From Haloglomus halophilum (GTDB taxonomy: Archaea; Halobacteriota; Halobacteria; Halobacteriales; Haloarculaceae), in contig NZ_CP101166.1 in assembly GCF_024298885.1 (NCBI RefSeq), forward strand, positions 3,037,149 through 3,101,148: a stretch of DNA of 64,000 nucleotides, in the 5' to 3' direction. A program made the translations under genes and the position numbers. This document shows, piece after piece, positions 1 to 9,361 of this stretch. Below the pieces are notes generated by a model. It was not told the DNA's origin, did not search any database, and was given only the letters and a program-made list of their open reading frames with translations. The stretch's first letter is position 1; each line of letters opens with the position of its first letter.

Positions 1-1479
1 GGCTATCCCGGCCAGCGCCAGTCCTTCTGGCAGCGCATCGGCCGCGCCGGGCGCGACGCGGCCGATGCACTCTCCGTGCTCGTTGCGGACTACGCGACGC
101 TCGACCAGTACATCGTCGACAACCCGGCGTACCTGCTCGAGGGCGACGTGGAGGACGCCGTCGTCGACACCACCAACGACCGCGTGTTCGCCCAGCACCT
201 CCTCTGTGCGGCCGACGAGGTGGCCCTCGACGAGACCGACGCGGGCGAGGGCCCCGACGACGCGTTCGCCGACCGCGACCGCCTCGACCGCGCGGTCGAG
301 ATGTGGCGCCGCGCCGGGAAGCTGACGGGGCACCTGGAGACGGGCGTCTCCTACGTCGGCCCGCCGCGCCCGCAGACCGACGTGAACCTCTACGCGACCG
401 ACGACGAGCAGTATCAGGTGCGCGTGACCGAGGACACGCCGCCCGAGCAGGAGCCGGACCTCGAACCGCTCGCGCGAGAGCGGGCCTTCCGGGACTACCA
501 CGAGGGCGCGGTCCGGGTCCACGGCGACCAGCAGTACGAGGTCGTCGATATCGAGCACGGGCGCGATGGCGGCACCAGCCAGCCGTACGTCCGCCTCCAG
601 CCCGTCGACGTGGACTACTACACCCGGACGCGCTCGGAGGTGACGGTCCTCGACGCCGAGAGCGAGGACTCGCGCGAGGTGAACGGCTTCCGACTCCACT
701 TCGGCACCGGGAGCGTCCTCGTCCACCACGCCGAGTACGACCGCGTCCGCATCAGCGACAACGAGCGCATCGGCACGCCCATCCCCACCGAGTTGCCGCC
801 GCTAACGATGGACACACAGCTCTGCTGGGTCGAAGTTCCCGAGCAGGTCGAGCGCGGGCTCGTCGAGCGGTACGCCGACTACCGGGTGCCCGACCTCCCC
901 GAGGAGCAACAGTCACCGCATCTGGGCTACATGGGCGGGCTCCACGCGGCCGAGCACGGGATGATTGGCGCCGCGCCGCTCGAGTTGATGCTCGACCCCG
1001 GCGACCTCGGCGGCCTCTCGACGCTCGTGCTCGACGGGCATCTTGCCGAGGCCGAGCGCGCGGGAAGCGTCGACGAAGGCGGAGCCACAAGCGCAGCCGG
1101 TGACGGCGACGACCCCGGCAGCGTCGAGGCAGTCCGCACCGCGCTCGAGGCCCGCCAGCGCGAGGGGGCCCTGGAGCGCTCGGCGTCGGGCTGGTTCGTC
1201 TACGACGGTGTCGAGGGCGGGCTCGGCTTCTCCCGGGCCGTCTACGAGTCGTTCGAGGCGCTCGCGCGCCGCACCCGCGAGCGCATCGCGGCCTGTACCT
1301 GCGCCCGGACGGAGGGCTGCCCGGCCTGCGTGATGGACGAGAACTGCGGCAACGACAACCGGCCGCTCCACCGCGAGGCCGCCGTCGACGTGCTCGACCA
1401 CCTGCTCGACGACGCGGACGAGCGGGCGCTCGCCCCCGAGGAGACCGACGAGCGCCGGCCGCCGCTGTTCTACTCGTAG
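1..1479 (+). CDS. DUF1998-type superfamily 2 helicase, C-terminal part (5' end outside window)
   Basis: The frame is open from base 1, so only the last 492 residues are present. Residues 11-18 of this part read QRIGRAGR, helicase motif VI, which contacts ATP. A long accessory region follows. A C-terminal cysteine cluster (CTC, then GCPAC, about nt 1294-1350) is typical of DUF1998, the metal-binding tail of MrfA/YprA-like and related archaeal helicases. Known relatives are 3'-5' DNA helicases linked to DNA repair; a repair role here is inference. The Walker A and DEAH motifs lie upstream of the window and cannot be checked. The gene is followed closely by a regulator that has its own promoter. 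Confidence 0.88.
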   Translation, partial: GYPGQRQSFWQRIGRAGRDAADALSVLVADYATLDQYIVDNPAYLLEGDVEDAVVDTTNDRVFAQHLLCAADEVALDETDAGEGPDDAFADRDRLDRAVEMWRRAGKLTGHLETGVSYVGPPRPQTDVNLYATDDEQYQVRVTEDTPPEQEPDLEPLARERAFRDYHEGAVRVHGDQQYEVVDIEHGRDGGTSQPYVRLQPVDVDYYTRTRSEVTVLDAESEDSREVNGFRLHFGTGSVLVHHAEYDRVRISDNERIGTPIPTELPPLTMDTQLCWVEVPEQVERGLVERYADYRVPDLPEEQQSPHLGYMGGLHAAEHGMIGAAPLELMLDPGDLGGLSTLVLDGHLAEAERAGSVDEGGATSAAGDGDDPGSVEAVRTALEARQREGALERSASGWFVYDGVEGGLGFSRAVYESFEALARRTRERIAACTCARTEGCPACVMDENCGNDNRPLHREAAVDVLDHLLDDADERALAPEETDERRPPLFYS

Positions 1480-1495
1480 CTGGCTCGCCCGATGG

Positions 1496-1502
1496 CTTAT
1501 GA
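1496..1502 (+). promoter_or_regulatory. TATA box for the HTH/zinc regulator
   Basis: CTTATGA is centred about 27 bases before the ATG at 1526, the usual spacing of a haloarchaeal leaderless promoter. It argues against the upstream in-frame ATG at 1499. Confidence 0.6.
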
Positions 1503-1525
1503 CCACGCCGTCGCTCGTGTCCGCT

Positions 1526-2509
1526 ATGAGCGAGAATCCGGCGGCGTCACCGCTGGAGGCGGCGGTGGGGGGCGACATGGAGCGTGCAACGGATGCGTTC
1601 GCCGTGCTCAGCAACGAGACGCGGCTGGCAATCCTGCTGGCGCTCTGGGACGCCCACGACTCCGTGAACCCCGAAGACGGCATCTCGTTCTCGGACCTCC
1701 GCGAGCGGGTCGGCACCACCGACTCCGGCCAGTTCAACTACCACCTCGAACAGCTGGTCGGGCAGTTCGTCCGCAAGGTCGACGATGGCTACCTCCTCCG
1801 GCGAGCCGGCCAGAAGCTCGTCCGCACCGTCATCGCGGGCGCGGGCATCGAGGAGCCGACGCTGGAGCGCACGCCTATCGACGTGCCCTGTCCGTACTGC
1901 GGGGGTCAGACCGCAGTGCTGTACGACGACGAGTGGCTCTACCACGTCTGTACCGAGTGCGAGGGTGGTTTCGCGGGGACCAACGAGCAGCCGGACGGCT
2001 ACCTCTCCGGCGCGGCGCTGGACCCGGCGGGGTTCGGCGACCGGTCGCCGGAGGAGCTGTGGGCGGCAGCCCTGAGCCGCGGCTACCAGGACATGAAGAC
2101 GATGCTCGAGGGCGTCTGCAACGAGTGCTCCGGGCCGGTGAATCTGCGGCTCAAGGTGTGCGAGGACCACGACGAGGACGGCGTCTGCGAGACGTGTGGC
2201 CGCACGCCGGCCGCGCTCGTCATCCTTGGGTGTACGGTCTGCAAGAACTACCACGCATCGTCGCCACGGAGTCTCGTGCTGCACCACCCCGCGGTCGTCG
2301 CGTTCTACTACGAGCGGGGTGTCGAGGTCGGCTACAGCCACGGCGAGTTCGAGCAGATACGCCGGCGTGACCGACTCGCCACCCGGAACGAGCAGCGCGT
2401 CGTCTCGGCAGACCCACCCCGGGTCGAGGTGACCGTCCGACACGAGGGCGACGAACTGCGGGTGACGATGGACGAGGATGCCGAGGTGGTGGCCGTCGAG
2501 GAGCACTGA
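1526..2509 (+). CDS. ArsR-like HTH protein with zinc-ribbon C-terminal region
   Basis: This 327-residue protein has an N-terminal winged HTH (about residues 20-105; SNETRLAILLALWD is the typical ArsR-type first helix). The C-terminal region holds several Cys pairs (CPYCGG, CTEC, CNEC, CETCG, CTVC) that look like zinc ribbons. This layout is a common haloarchaeal regulator type; its target is unknown. I place the start at 1526 rather than 1499 because the TATA box at 1496-1502 overlaps the earlier ATG and the protein reads MSENPAAS from 1526. The protein is probably cytoplasmic and DNA-binding, and the Cys pairs may sense metal or redox state, though that is inference. Confidence 0.9.
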   Translation: MSENPAASPLEAAVGGDMERATDAFAVLSNETRLAILLALWDAHDSVNPEDGISFSDLRERVGTTDSGQFNYHLEQLVGQFVRKVDDGYLLRRAGQKLVRTVIAGAGIEEPTLERTPIDVPCPYCGGQTAVLYDDEWLYHVCTECEGGFAGTNEQPDGYLSGAALDPAGFGDRSPEELWAAALSRGYQDMKTMLEGVCNECSGPVNLRLKVCEDHDEDGVCETCGRTPAALVILGCTVCKNYHASSPRSLVLHHPAVVAFYYERGVEVGYSHGEFEQIRRRDRLATRNEQRVVSADPPRVEVTVRHEGDELRVTMDEDAEVVAVEEH

Positions 2510-2566
2510 GGGCCGCGCCCGCTACCGACGGAGATTTGTCGTCCGCCACCGACCCGTCGCCCGACC

Positions 2567-3049
2567 ATGACCGACGCACGCGGTTCCCTCCGGCGCGCGT
2601 TCATCGAATCGGATGCCTCGCCCGACGGCAAGTGGTGGGTGGACGTGCCCGCCGGCCTCTCGCTGGGCGATGAGGGCGACCACTACACGGTCGACGCGGT
2701 CTGTCTCACCGACCGCGAACAGGAACTCCCGGAGGTGTACACGGCCCACGCCGGCACGGAGTACGTCAATCCGGAGGCGGACGAGGCGTTCGGCGTGACG
2801 AAGGCCGACCTGTTCGAGACGCTGCGCGGGACGGAGAGGTTCGCCGAGGAGACGGTGACGCTGGTGGCGTTCGACCCCGGCGCCGCCCGCGTCGGCACCG
2901 TCGGCGACCTGCTGGCCGCTCGTGAGTTGATCCGGGCCGACTGGCCCGGCTGGACCGTCGACGAACTCGTATACGTCAGCGACACGGACCGAGCGCACGT
3001 CACGCGAGCGGCGAAGGAACTGGACGTACGGGTCGTGCGGGTGGCGTAG
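2567..3049 (+). CDS. Haloarchaeal hypothetical protein (160 aa)
   Basis: I do not recognise the family. The protein is acidic and soluble, with no signal peptide, membrane segment or cysteine pair that would hint at metal binding. It begins MTDARGSLRRAF and ends in an alternating hydrophobic pattern (ELDVRVVRVA) like a buried beta strand. Codon use and third-position G+C are like the neighbouring genes, and the frame is clean, so I take it as real. It sits between a transcriptional regulator and gltX on the same strand with short gaps, but nothing ties it to either function. Confidence 0.8.
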   Translation: MTDARGSLRRAFIESDASPDGKWWVDVPAGLSLGDEGDHYTVDAVCLTDREQELPEVYTAHAGTEYVNPEADEAFGVTKADLFETLRGTERFAEETVTLVAFDPGAARVGTVGDLLAARELIRADWPGWTVDELVYVSDTDRAHVTRAAKELDVRVVRVA

Positions 3050-3126
3050 CGCCGGTAGCCGGTGGCGTCGGCCTCCCCGCACAATCCACACCCGTTTTCA
3101 CCCCCACCCGCGAAGTCCCGGACAAC

Positions 3127-4842
3127 ATGAACGACGACCTTCGCGAGCGGGTCGAGCGCGAGGCCGAGACGGCCGCGCTGTTCAACGCGCTCAAGCACGG
3201 CAGCGACGCGCAGGTGGGCGCCATCATGGGCCCCATGATGGGCGAGAATCCCGAGTTCCGCGAGCACGGCGACGAGATTCCGGGCATCGTCGCGCCCGTC
3301 TGCGAGCGCGTCAACGGGCTCTCGGACCAGGAGAAACGCGACCGCCTCGCGGAACTCGACCCCGACGCCGTCGCCGAGCTGGAGGCCGAGGACGAAGAAG
3401 ACGACCAGCTCCTTCCGGACCTCCCGAACGCCGACGAGTACGACGAGGTGCGGATGCGGCTCGCGCCGAACCCGAACGGGCCGTGGCACCTCGGTAACGC
3501 CCGGATGCCCGCCGTCATCGGCTCCTACAAGGAGCTGTACGACGGCTGGATGCTCTGCCGGTTCGACGACACGGACCCCGAGACGAAGCGGCCGGACCTC
3601 GATGCGTACGACGGTATCCTCGACGCCATCGACTACCTCGGCTTCGAGCCCGACGAGGTCGTCCGCGCCAGCGACCGGGTGGAGACCTACTACGAGCACG
3701 CCCGCGACCTCATCGACGAGGGCGGCGCGTACGCCTGCTCGTGCCCCCAGGAGGAGTTCTCGAACCTGAAGAACAGCGGCGAGCCCTGTCCGCACCGCGA
3801 CCAGGACGCCGAGACCACCCACGAGGAGTTCGACCGGATGGTCGCCGGCGAGTACGACTCGGGCGAGAAGGTCCTCCGGGTGCGGACCGACATCGAGCAC
3901 AAGAATCCCGCACTGCGCGACTGGGTCGCGTTCCGGATGGTCGACACGCCACACCCGCGCGAGGAAGCCGCCGAGTACCGCTGCTGGCCGATGCTCGACT
4001 TCCAGTCCGCCATCGACGACCACCTGTTCGCCGTTACCCACATCATCCGCGGCATCGACCTGCAGGACTCCGCGAAGCGGCAGGGCTTCCTGTACGACTA
4101 CTTCGGCTGGGAGTATCCCGAGGTCACCCACTGGGGCCGCATCGAGGTCGACGAGTACGACGTGCCGCTCTCGACGTCGAGCATCAAGCAGCTCATCGCC
4201 GACGGCGAACTGGACGGCTGGGACGACCCGCGCGCACCGACGCTCGCGTCGCTCCAGCGCCGGGGTATCCGCGGTGACGCGGTCGTCGAAGCGATGACGG
4301 ACCTCGGGGTCTCCACCACGAACGCGGACCTGGCGATGTCTTCGGTCTACTCGGCGAACCGCGACCGCGTCGACGACGAGACCGACCGCGCGTTCCTCGT
4401 CCGGGACGGCGAGCGCCTGCCGGTCGAGGGGGGCCCCGACGAGGGGCATCCGCCGGTGCATCCGGAGCACGAGGACCGCGGCCGGCGGGACGTGCCGCTC
4501 GGGGACGCGGTGCTGCTGGAGGCCGACGACGTGCCGGCAGACGGCGAACGCGTCTGGCTGAAGGGCTGGGGCCCGGTCCGGAACGACGGCGGGACGCTCG
4601 AGTTCACCGACGAGGGTATCGACGTGGTGCGCGAGGAGGGCGTGGACGTGGTCCACTGGGTCGACGCCGACGAGAACGTGCCCGTCACGATGCGGACGAT
4701 GGACGGCGACGTCGAGGGGCACGCTGAACCCGGTGTGGAGGGGTACGAGGTGGACGACCTGCTCCAGTTCGAGCGCGTGGGTTTCTGCCGGCTCGATGCG
4801 TTCGAGGATGACGATCTTGTGGTCTACTTTACGCATAAATAG
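3127..4842 (+). CDS. gltX: Glutamate--tRNA ligase, archaeal type
   Basis: GluRS charges tRNA(Glu) with glutamate and, in archaea lacking GlnRS, also tRNA(Gln) for later amidation. At 571 residues it has the normal archaeal length. The class I HIGH-like motif is at residues 114-126 (PNPNGPWHLGNAR), and the KMSKS-like loop is about residues 347-353 (LSTSSIK). The first 100 residues are a helical acidic extension usual for archaeal GluRS. The C-terminal half is the beta-barrel anticodon-binding region of the archaeal/eukaryotic branch, not the helical bacterial type. Transcription runs into an AT-rich gene-free island. Confidence 0.97.
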   Translation: MNDDLRERVEREAETAALFNALKHGSDAQVGAIMGPMMGENPEFREHGDEIPGIVAPVCERVNGLSDQEKRDRLAELDPDAVAELEAEDEEDDQLLPDLPNADEYDEVRMRLAPNPNGPWHLGNARMPAVIGSYKELYDGWMLCRFDDTDPETKRPDLDAYDGILDAIDYLGFEPDEVVRASDRVETYYEHARDLIDEGGAYACSCPQEEFSNLKNSGEPCPHRDQDAETTHEEFDRMVAGEYDSGEKVLRVRTDIEHKNPALRDWVAFRMVDTPHPREEAAEYRCWPMLDFQSAIDDHLFAVTHIIRGIDLQDSAKRQGFLYDYFGWEYPEVTHWGRIEVDEYDVPLSTSSIKQLIADGELDGWDDPRAPTLASLQRRGIRGDAVVEAMTDLGVSTTNADLAMSSVYSANRDRVDDETDRAFLVRDGERLPVEGGPDEGHPPVHPEHEDRGRRDVPLGDAVLLEADDVPADGERVWLKGWGPVRNDGGTLEFTDEGIDVVREEGVDVVHWVDADENVPVTMRTMDGDVEGHAEPGVEGYEVDDLLQFERVGFCRLDAFEDDDLVVYFTHK

Positions 4843-4938
4843 AATATACGCAATATAATATTTGAATATTCAACCCTTCCACATAATAATCATAAAATTC
4901 CTATTATATCTCCCATATATAAGTTACCTTGATCAGTA

Positions 4939-5016
4939 GAAAGCCCCCGCCCGCTCTTGCTACGGCAGCAGCGATGGCAGCTACGACACAACCGAGGAGA
5001 AAGCCCCCGCTCGCTC
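4939..5016. repeat. Two direct copies of an 18-base motif, period 60
   Basis: GAAAGCCCCCGCCCGCTC at 4939-4956 recurs at 4999-5016 with a few differences. The motif resembles, in inverted orientation, the repeats at 5476-5571, so the island looks bounded by related sequences facing inward. Confidence 0.6.
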
Positions 5017-5090
5017 GACCGTCCGGGACTCGCTGCGGTCCTCGGTCGCTGCGCTCCCTGCGGTCCTTGCGTCGTCCGGGACGGTCGAGC
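5013..5090. repeat. Inverted repeat, 17-base arms
   Basis: The arm at 5013-5029 pairs with 5074-5090 with one mismatch. About 44 bases lie between, themselves made of short direct repeats of CTGCGGTCC-like units. Confidence 0.6.
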
Positions 5091-5475
5091 GGGCGGCCCC
5101 TTTCAGTCCCGCCCTGTTGCCCGTTCGGTCGAGTGTATGCACGTGGTGGTTCCGGGCTAGCAGGGTGCCCCCACACCTCCCCGCGCGAGCGCCGTGTGTT
5201 CCGACCCCCTCGCTGGCGCTCGGGGTCTCCACGGCCAGGGCGCTCGCGCGCTTCCTGGTCCCGGAACCGGCTGGCCGACCAACCACTCTCCGGCCGGGAG
5301 CGCGTGGTGAGCCCCGAAGCGGGCGAACCCGCGCGACCCGGGGAAGGGCAGGGCCACAGCGCCCGTGCCACCAGCCGCATCCCTGGTGGACTCGAAGGGC
5401 GAGCGCTCCTCGACCCGGCCCGGACGCCGCAAGCACGCGAGCGAAGCGAGCGCGCGCAGCAAGTCCTGGCCGGTC

Positions 5476-5571
5476 GAGAGCGCGAGGGCTTCGTAGCCGT
5501 CTCCATCGTCGCTGACACCGTGAGAGAGCGCGAGGGCTTCGTAGCTGCCTCTATCGTCGCCGAGGTCGTAT
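5476..5571. repeat. Tandem duplication, 48-base period
   Basis: Two consecutive 48-base units share an identical first 22 bases (5476-5497 and 5524-5545). The reverse complement of the core, CTACGAAGCCCTC, also occurs at 23005-23017 in another gene-free island. Confidence 0.75.
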
Positions 5572-5635
5572 TCACGCGAGAACGCGCGACCTCCACAGAG
5601 ATCCCCGCGTCCACCAGCGCCGTACCCGCTGGCAA

Positions 5636-5643
5636 ACATTAAC
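5636..5643 (+). promoter_or_regulatory. TATA box for AidB-like acyl-CoA dehydrogenase
   Basis: ACATTAAC is centred about 29 bases before the ATG at 5669, consistent with leaderless transcription. Confidence 0.5.
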
Positions 5644-5668
5644 GTGCGAACCCGCAGACACCCGTCGC

Positions 5669-7444
5669 ATGACCGACCCCATCGACTACACCGCGCTCGA
5701 CGCGGGCAAACACGTCAACTACTGGACCCACGACGTGGCCCTCCAGCGCACCGTCGAACGACGCTGCGACCCCGACGACTCCCTCCGCGACCGCCTCGCC
5801 TCGTTCGGCGAGGTGATGGGCCACGAGATCGCGCCCAACACCGAGGTCGTCGCCGATAACGACCCCGAACTCCGGACCTACGACGCCGACGGCGAGCGCG
5901 TCAACGAGGTCACCCACCACCCGGCCCACATCGAGAACGAGCAGCTCGTCTACGAGCACGGCCTGTTCGCCGACGCGTTCGAGGCGCCGCCCGGCCGCGA
6001 CGAGCCGCTGGACTTCCTCCCGCACTTCGCGGAGTTCACGCTCCTGACCATCGGCGGGAACACGGGCCTCACCTGCCCGGGCGCGATGACCGGCGGCGCG
6101 GCGCTCGTCCTCGAGAAGTTCGACGATGGCACGCTGGCCGACTACTACGACGGCCTGACCGCACGCGAGTACGACGACCTCGCGACGGGGGCGATGTTCC
6201 TCACGGAGAAGCAGGGCGGCTCCGACGTGGGCGCCAACGAGGTCCGCGCGGAGCCGACCGACGAGGCGGGCGTCTACCGGCTGTACGGCGAGAAGTGGTT
6301 CTGCTCGAACATCGACTCGGAGGCCGCACTCGTCCTCGCGCGCCGGCCCGACGCACCCGACGGGACCGAGGGCCTGTCGCTGTTCTGCCTCTCGACCGTC
6401 GACGCCGACCCCGAAACCATCCTCTTCCGGCGGCTGAAGGACAAACTCGGCACGCGGAGCGTGCCGACGGGCGAGGTGGAGTTCGAGGGGGCCGAGGCCC
6501 AGCTCGTCGGCGAGCCGGAGCGCGGGTTCAAGTACATGTCCGAGATGCTGAACATGGAGCGGCTCTACAACGCGCTGGGCAGCGTCGGCGGCATCGGTCG
6601 CGCGCTGCTGGAGTCCAAGGTCCACACCGCCGAGCGCGAGGCGTTCGGCGACCGACTCGCGGACCAGCCGCTGATGCGCCGGGACCTCGTCGACATGGCC
6701 GTCGCGCACGAGGCGGCGATGGCGGTCACGTTCGAGGCCGCCGAGCAGTTCGCGCGGCGTGAGCGCGCCCGCCGCGCGAGTGACGGCGCGGCAGACACCG
6801 ATTCGGAGGCGTACCGACTCATGCGCATCCTCACGCCGGTCGCGAAGTACCGCTGTGCGCGCATGACCGTCGACGCCACGACCTACGCGATGGAGATCCG
6901 CGGCGGCGACGGCTACGTCGAGGAGCAGGTCCACCCGCAGATGGTCAGGGACGCTCACGTCAGCCCCATCTGGGAGGGCCCCTCGAACGTGATGGCGCTG
7001 GACGTCCTCCGGTCGATGCTCACGGAGGGGAGCCACGACGCCCTGCTCTCGGACCTTCGCGAGCGCCTCGACGCCATCGACGACCCCCGACTCGCGGACA
7101 CAGCGGCGACCGTGGCCGAGGAACTCGACGGCCTCGCTGAGGCGTTCGCAGCCATCGGCACGGCCGGGCAGGAGGGTGCCCAGCTCGCGGCGAAGGAGCT
7201 GGCCGATTACGTCTTCGACGTGACCGCGGGCGTCCTCCTGCTGGAGCGCGCGGCGTGGCGACTCGACGAGGCCGACGACGCCCGCGAAGCGCTGGTCGCG
7301 GAGTGGTTCGTCGGCGAGCACCTCGAGACGGTCGACGCGCGCGGCATCCCCGAGGACGACCGGCTCCCGGTCGAGGCCTTCGACGCGATCGTCCGGTACG
7401 GGCGGGCCGAACCCGAGGCGGTCCAGCCGGTCGCGGACGACTGA
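5669..7444 (+). CDS. AidB-like acyl-CoA dehydrogenase
   Basis: This 591-residue flavoprotein is longer than ordinary acyl-CoA dehydrogenases (about 380) and fits the AidB-like branch. An extra N-terminal region of about 180 residues precedes the flavin-domain signature FLTEKQGGSDVGANE (about residue 175 on). The C-terminal helical domain carries IWEGPSNV (about residue 433), where the Glu matches the catalytic base of the acyl-CoA dehydrogenase fold. AidB proteins bind FAD and in bacteria protect DNA from alkylation; archaeal members are usually annotated as dehydrogenases, and the substrate is unknown. The gene converges on a Bat-type regulator. Confidence 0.92.
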   Translation: MTDPIDYTALDAGKHVNYWTHDVALQRTVERRCDPDDSLRDRLASFGEVMGHEIAPNTEVVADNDPELRTYDADGERVNEVTHHPAHIENEQLVYEHGLFADAFEAPPGRDEPLDFLPHFAEFTLLTIGGNTGLTCPGAMTGGAALVLEKFDDGTLADYYDGLTAREYDDLATGAMFLTEKQGGSDVGANEVRAEPTDEAGVYRLYGEKWFCSNIDSEAALVLARRPDAPDGTEGLSLFCLSTVDADPETILFRRLKDKLGTRSVPTGEVEFEGAEAQLVGEPERGFKYMSEMLNMERLYNALGSVGGIGRALLESKVHTAEREAFGDRLADQPLMRRDLVDMAVAHEAAMAVTFEAAEQFARRERARRASDGAADTDSEAYRLMRILTPVAKYRCARMTVDATTYAMEIRGGDGYVEEQVHPQMVRDAHVSPIWEGPSNVMALDVLRSMLTEGSHDALLSDLRERLDAIDDPRLADTAATVAEELDGLAEAFAAIGTAGQEGAQLAAKELADYVFDVTAGVLLLERAAWRLDEADDAREALVAEWFVGEHLETVDARGIPEDDRLPVEAFDAIVRYGRAEPEAVQPVADD

Positions 7445-7473
7445 CGACCGAGACCGGACAGAACTGCGGGCCG

Positions 7474-8136
7474 CTACTCCCAGAGTGCGCGGGGCACGAC
7501 CGAGGGAATCAGCTTCGCCTGGATGCGGCGCAGGTGTTCGCCGACGGTGGCCGTCGATACGTCCAGTGCGTCGGCGATCTCCTCCTGGTTCGTCTCGCGG
7601 GGCGTCTCGAAGTAGCCCAGCTCCAGCGCCGTCAGGAGGATCTCCTGCTGGCGTTCGGTGAGCGAGGCGAACGGGTCCGAGCGGTCCGGGTCGTAGGCGC
7701 CCATCGACTCCAGCGAGAGGGCCAGCGACTCGGGCATATCGTCGACGGCCTGGCTGATGGCCGCGTCGTTGCCGATGACGGTGACGCGGACGCCGCCGTC
7801 GGGCAGGCACTCGATGGGGAGGTCGAGCGCGATGGCCTGACTCCGGCCGACCGCCAGCAGGTCGCGGACGGTGTCGTTGGGTTCGAAATGTACGAGGGTA
7901 ACGCCGTTGGTCTCACCGACGTAGTCGACATCGTAGATGTCGTCGCGGCCCTCCAGCAGCTGCTTCCCGCGTTCGAGGTCGCCACGCGACGCGTAGAGGA
8001 CGATGCCGGTGCCGTCGTCGAGGATGTCGATCTGCCGGATGGAGAGCCGCTGGATGTTCGGCTCGGCGGCGATGGCGGCGTCCGCAGGGTGGAGTCCTCC
8101 CCGTCCGGCACTGATGACGAACGTCGCCTGGCGCAT
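7474..8136 (-). CDS. Bat-type HTH-10 transcriptional regulator
   Basis: This 220-residue regulator has an N-terminal half of about 150 residues without a known catalytic motif. It ends in a C-terminal HTH-10 (bacterioopsin activator) domain beginning LTERQQEILLTALELGYFE, with the recognition helix around STATVGEHLRRIQ. The family acts as transcription activators in haloarchaea. A clear paralogue of the same length lies at 40437. A TATA box at 8155-8163 on this strand fixes the start. It is convergent with the AidB-like gene; regulation of that gene is possible but not shown. Confidence 0.92.
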   Translation of the reverse strand: MRQATFVISAGRGGLHPADAAIAAEPNIQRLSIRQIDILDDGTGIVLYASRGDLERGKQLLEGRDDIYDVDYVGETNGVTLVHFEPNDTVRDLLAVGRSQAIALDLPIECLPDGGVRVTVIGNDAAISQAVDDMPESLALSLESMGAYDPDRSDPFASLTERQQEILLTALELGYFETPRETNQEEIADALDVSTATVGEHLRRIQAKLIPSVVPRALWE

Positions 8137-8154
8137 ACCCCTTCCTCACGCCGG

Positions 8155-8163
8155 GGTATAAAG
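8155..8163 (-). promoter_or_regulatory. TATA box for the Bat-type regulator
   Basis: On the minus strand CCTTTATAC is centred about 24 bases before the ATG at 8136, so the transcript is probably leaderless. Confidence 0.65.
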
Positions 8164-8187
8164 GGGCTTTCGCCGCAAGGATGAGGG

Positions 8188-8256
8188 CCGCCCGGTCCGC
8201 CGCCTCACTCTACGAGGACTGTCCGGTCCGCCCGGTCCGCCGCCTCACTCCACGAG
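8188..8256. repeat. 40-base tandem duplication at a gene's 3' end
   Basis: The 29 bases from 8188 recur from 8228 with one difference. The second copy contains the stop codon of the membrane protein gene, so the last codons have been duplicated into its downstream region. Confidence 0.75.
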
Positions 8257-9258
8257 GTCGTCCGGGTCGTCGTCGGCGAGGACGAACGGCCCGGCCGAGA
8301 GGGTACTGATAGCGATGGTCGACACGCGGACGACGTACGCCGTGAGGACGGCGAACGGCGCGAGCGCGAGGGTGTACGCGCCGCCGGCAAGCAGGAGGAG
8401 CCGCGAGACGCCGACCGTGGTGCCACCGACCATCTCCGCGTCGATGGCGAGGATGGCATACGAGACCAGCACCAGCGCGGGAAGCGAGACGAACAGCAGG
8501 TCCCGCGAGAGCGTGGCGAACTCCCGCTCGAAGTAGAGCGACTTGAAGTACTCGCGGGCGGTGACGAAGAACTCCAGGGCGGCCACCACGTCCTCGAGCC
8601 GGGCATCGACCTCCTCCGTGAGTTCGGTCCCGTGACGGGAGCGAAAGCGCCGCAGCGCGTACAGCTGGCCGGCGTAGTCGTACTCCAGCCCCGCCAGCAG
8701 GATGCCGAAGGTGCCCGCACCGTCGGACAGCCGCCGGTTGACCGCCTCGACATCCGCGGCGACGCGCTCGCGGAACGCGTCCATCTCCGCCGCGGGTTCC
8801 CCCTCGGTCCCCTCGTCGAGCCCCGGGTGGCCCGGGGCCATCGCGTCGACGGCGTCCTGCAGGTCCTGGGTCCGGTCGAGGATGCCCTGCGTGACCGCCC
8901 GGAGGAACGCCGACGGCCGAGCGGGGGACACCTCGCGGTCGAGGACATTCTCGGTTTCCTCGCGGAACTCGCGGGCGCGCTCGACACGCTCGCGCTGGCG
9001 CCCCACCGGACTGAGCTCCTGCGAGACGAACAGCGACGTGACGGAGACGACGATGGAGACCAGCAGGATGACGCCCGAGAGCAGCGTGTTCAGCAGGCTG
9101 GCGATGGTCCCGCGCGCGGCGAGCAGTTGTTCGGAGCCCAGGAAGACGAGTGCCATCGGCACCAGCGCCACGTACACCACCCCGAGCAACAGCAGCGTGA
9201 CGGCCCGGCGGTTGCCGGTCAGCAGGAACCAGCGTCCGGGGGCGCCTGCAGCACTCAT
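8245..9258 (-). CDS. Haloarchaeal multi-pass membrane protein, unknown function
   Basis: This 337-residue protein has two N-terminal membrane segments (about residues 15-36 and 50-75). A soluble, charged, helical middle section of about 145 residues follows, then two or three more membrane segments (about 225-320). I recognise no catalytic motif. The middle section (RQRERVERAREFREETENV) may form a coiled coil. The protein ends in an acidic tail (DDDPDDLVE). The fold resembles sensor-like or ion-channel-like membrane proteins, but no function can be assigned. It is divergent from the small gene at 9393. Its 3' end carries the 40-base tandem duplication. Confidence 0.82.
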   Translation of the reverse strand: MSAAGAPGRWFLLTGNRRAVTLLLLGVVYVALVPMALVFLGSEQLLAARGTIASLLNTLLSGVILLVSIVVSVTSLFVSQELSPVGRQRERVERAREFREETENVLDREVSPARPSAFLRAVTQGILDRTQDLQDAVDAMAPGHPGLDEGTEGEPAAEMDAFRERVAADVEAVNRRLSDGAGTFGILLAGLEYDYAGQLYALRRFRSRHGTELTEEVDARLEDVVAALEFFVTAREYFKSLYFEREFATLSRDLLFVSLPALVLVSYAILAIDAEMVGGTTVGVSRLLLLAGGAYTLALAPFAVLTAYVVRVSTIAISTLSAGPFVLADDDPDDLVE

Positions 9259-9361
9259 TGCCCGGTTCGACGGCCGTTGGCCGTTAAAAACCGGCGGAAC
9301 GGAGCCCCGAACGGCCGCGAGACGAGCCGGGCGCGCATCCGGCGGGCGCCGACCCGGAACC

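Larger units (their letters stand above)
4843..5668. other. Gene-free island: AT-rich core plus GC-rich repeats
   Basis: An AT-rich stretch (about 4843-4938) follows gltX. Then comes about 700 bases of very GC-rich DNA with tandem and inverted repeats (listed separately). Long open frames exist on both strands, but they overlap each other and are Arg/Ser/Pro-rich with no recognisable domain, as expected of shadow frames in high-GC DNA. I see no tRNA, transposase or conserved gene. The last 35 bases hold the promoter of the next gene. Confidence 0.7.

Noticed and set aside
2683..4836. 717-residue frame antisense to gltX
   Set aside because: Complementary to the conserved GluRS; haloarchaeal codon bias makes long antisense frames common.
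4929..5642. Open frames of 237-243 codons on both strands
   Set aside because: They overlap on both strands and are rich in Arg, Ser, Pro and Ala without any domain; they cover tandem repeats, so they are shadow frames of GC-rich DNA.
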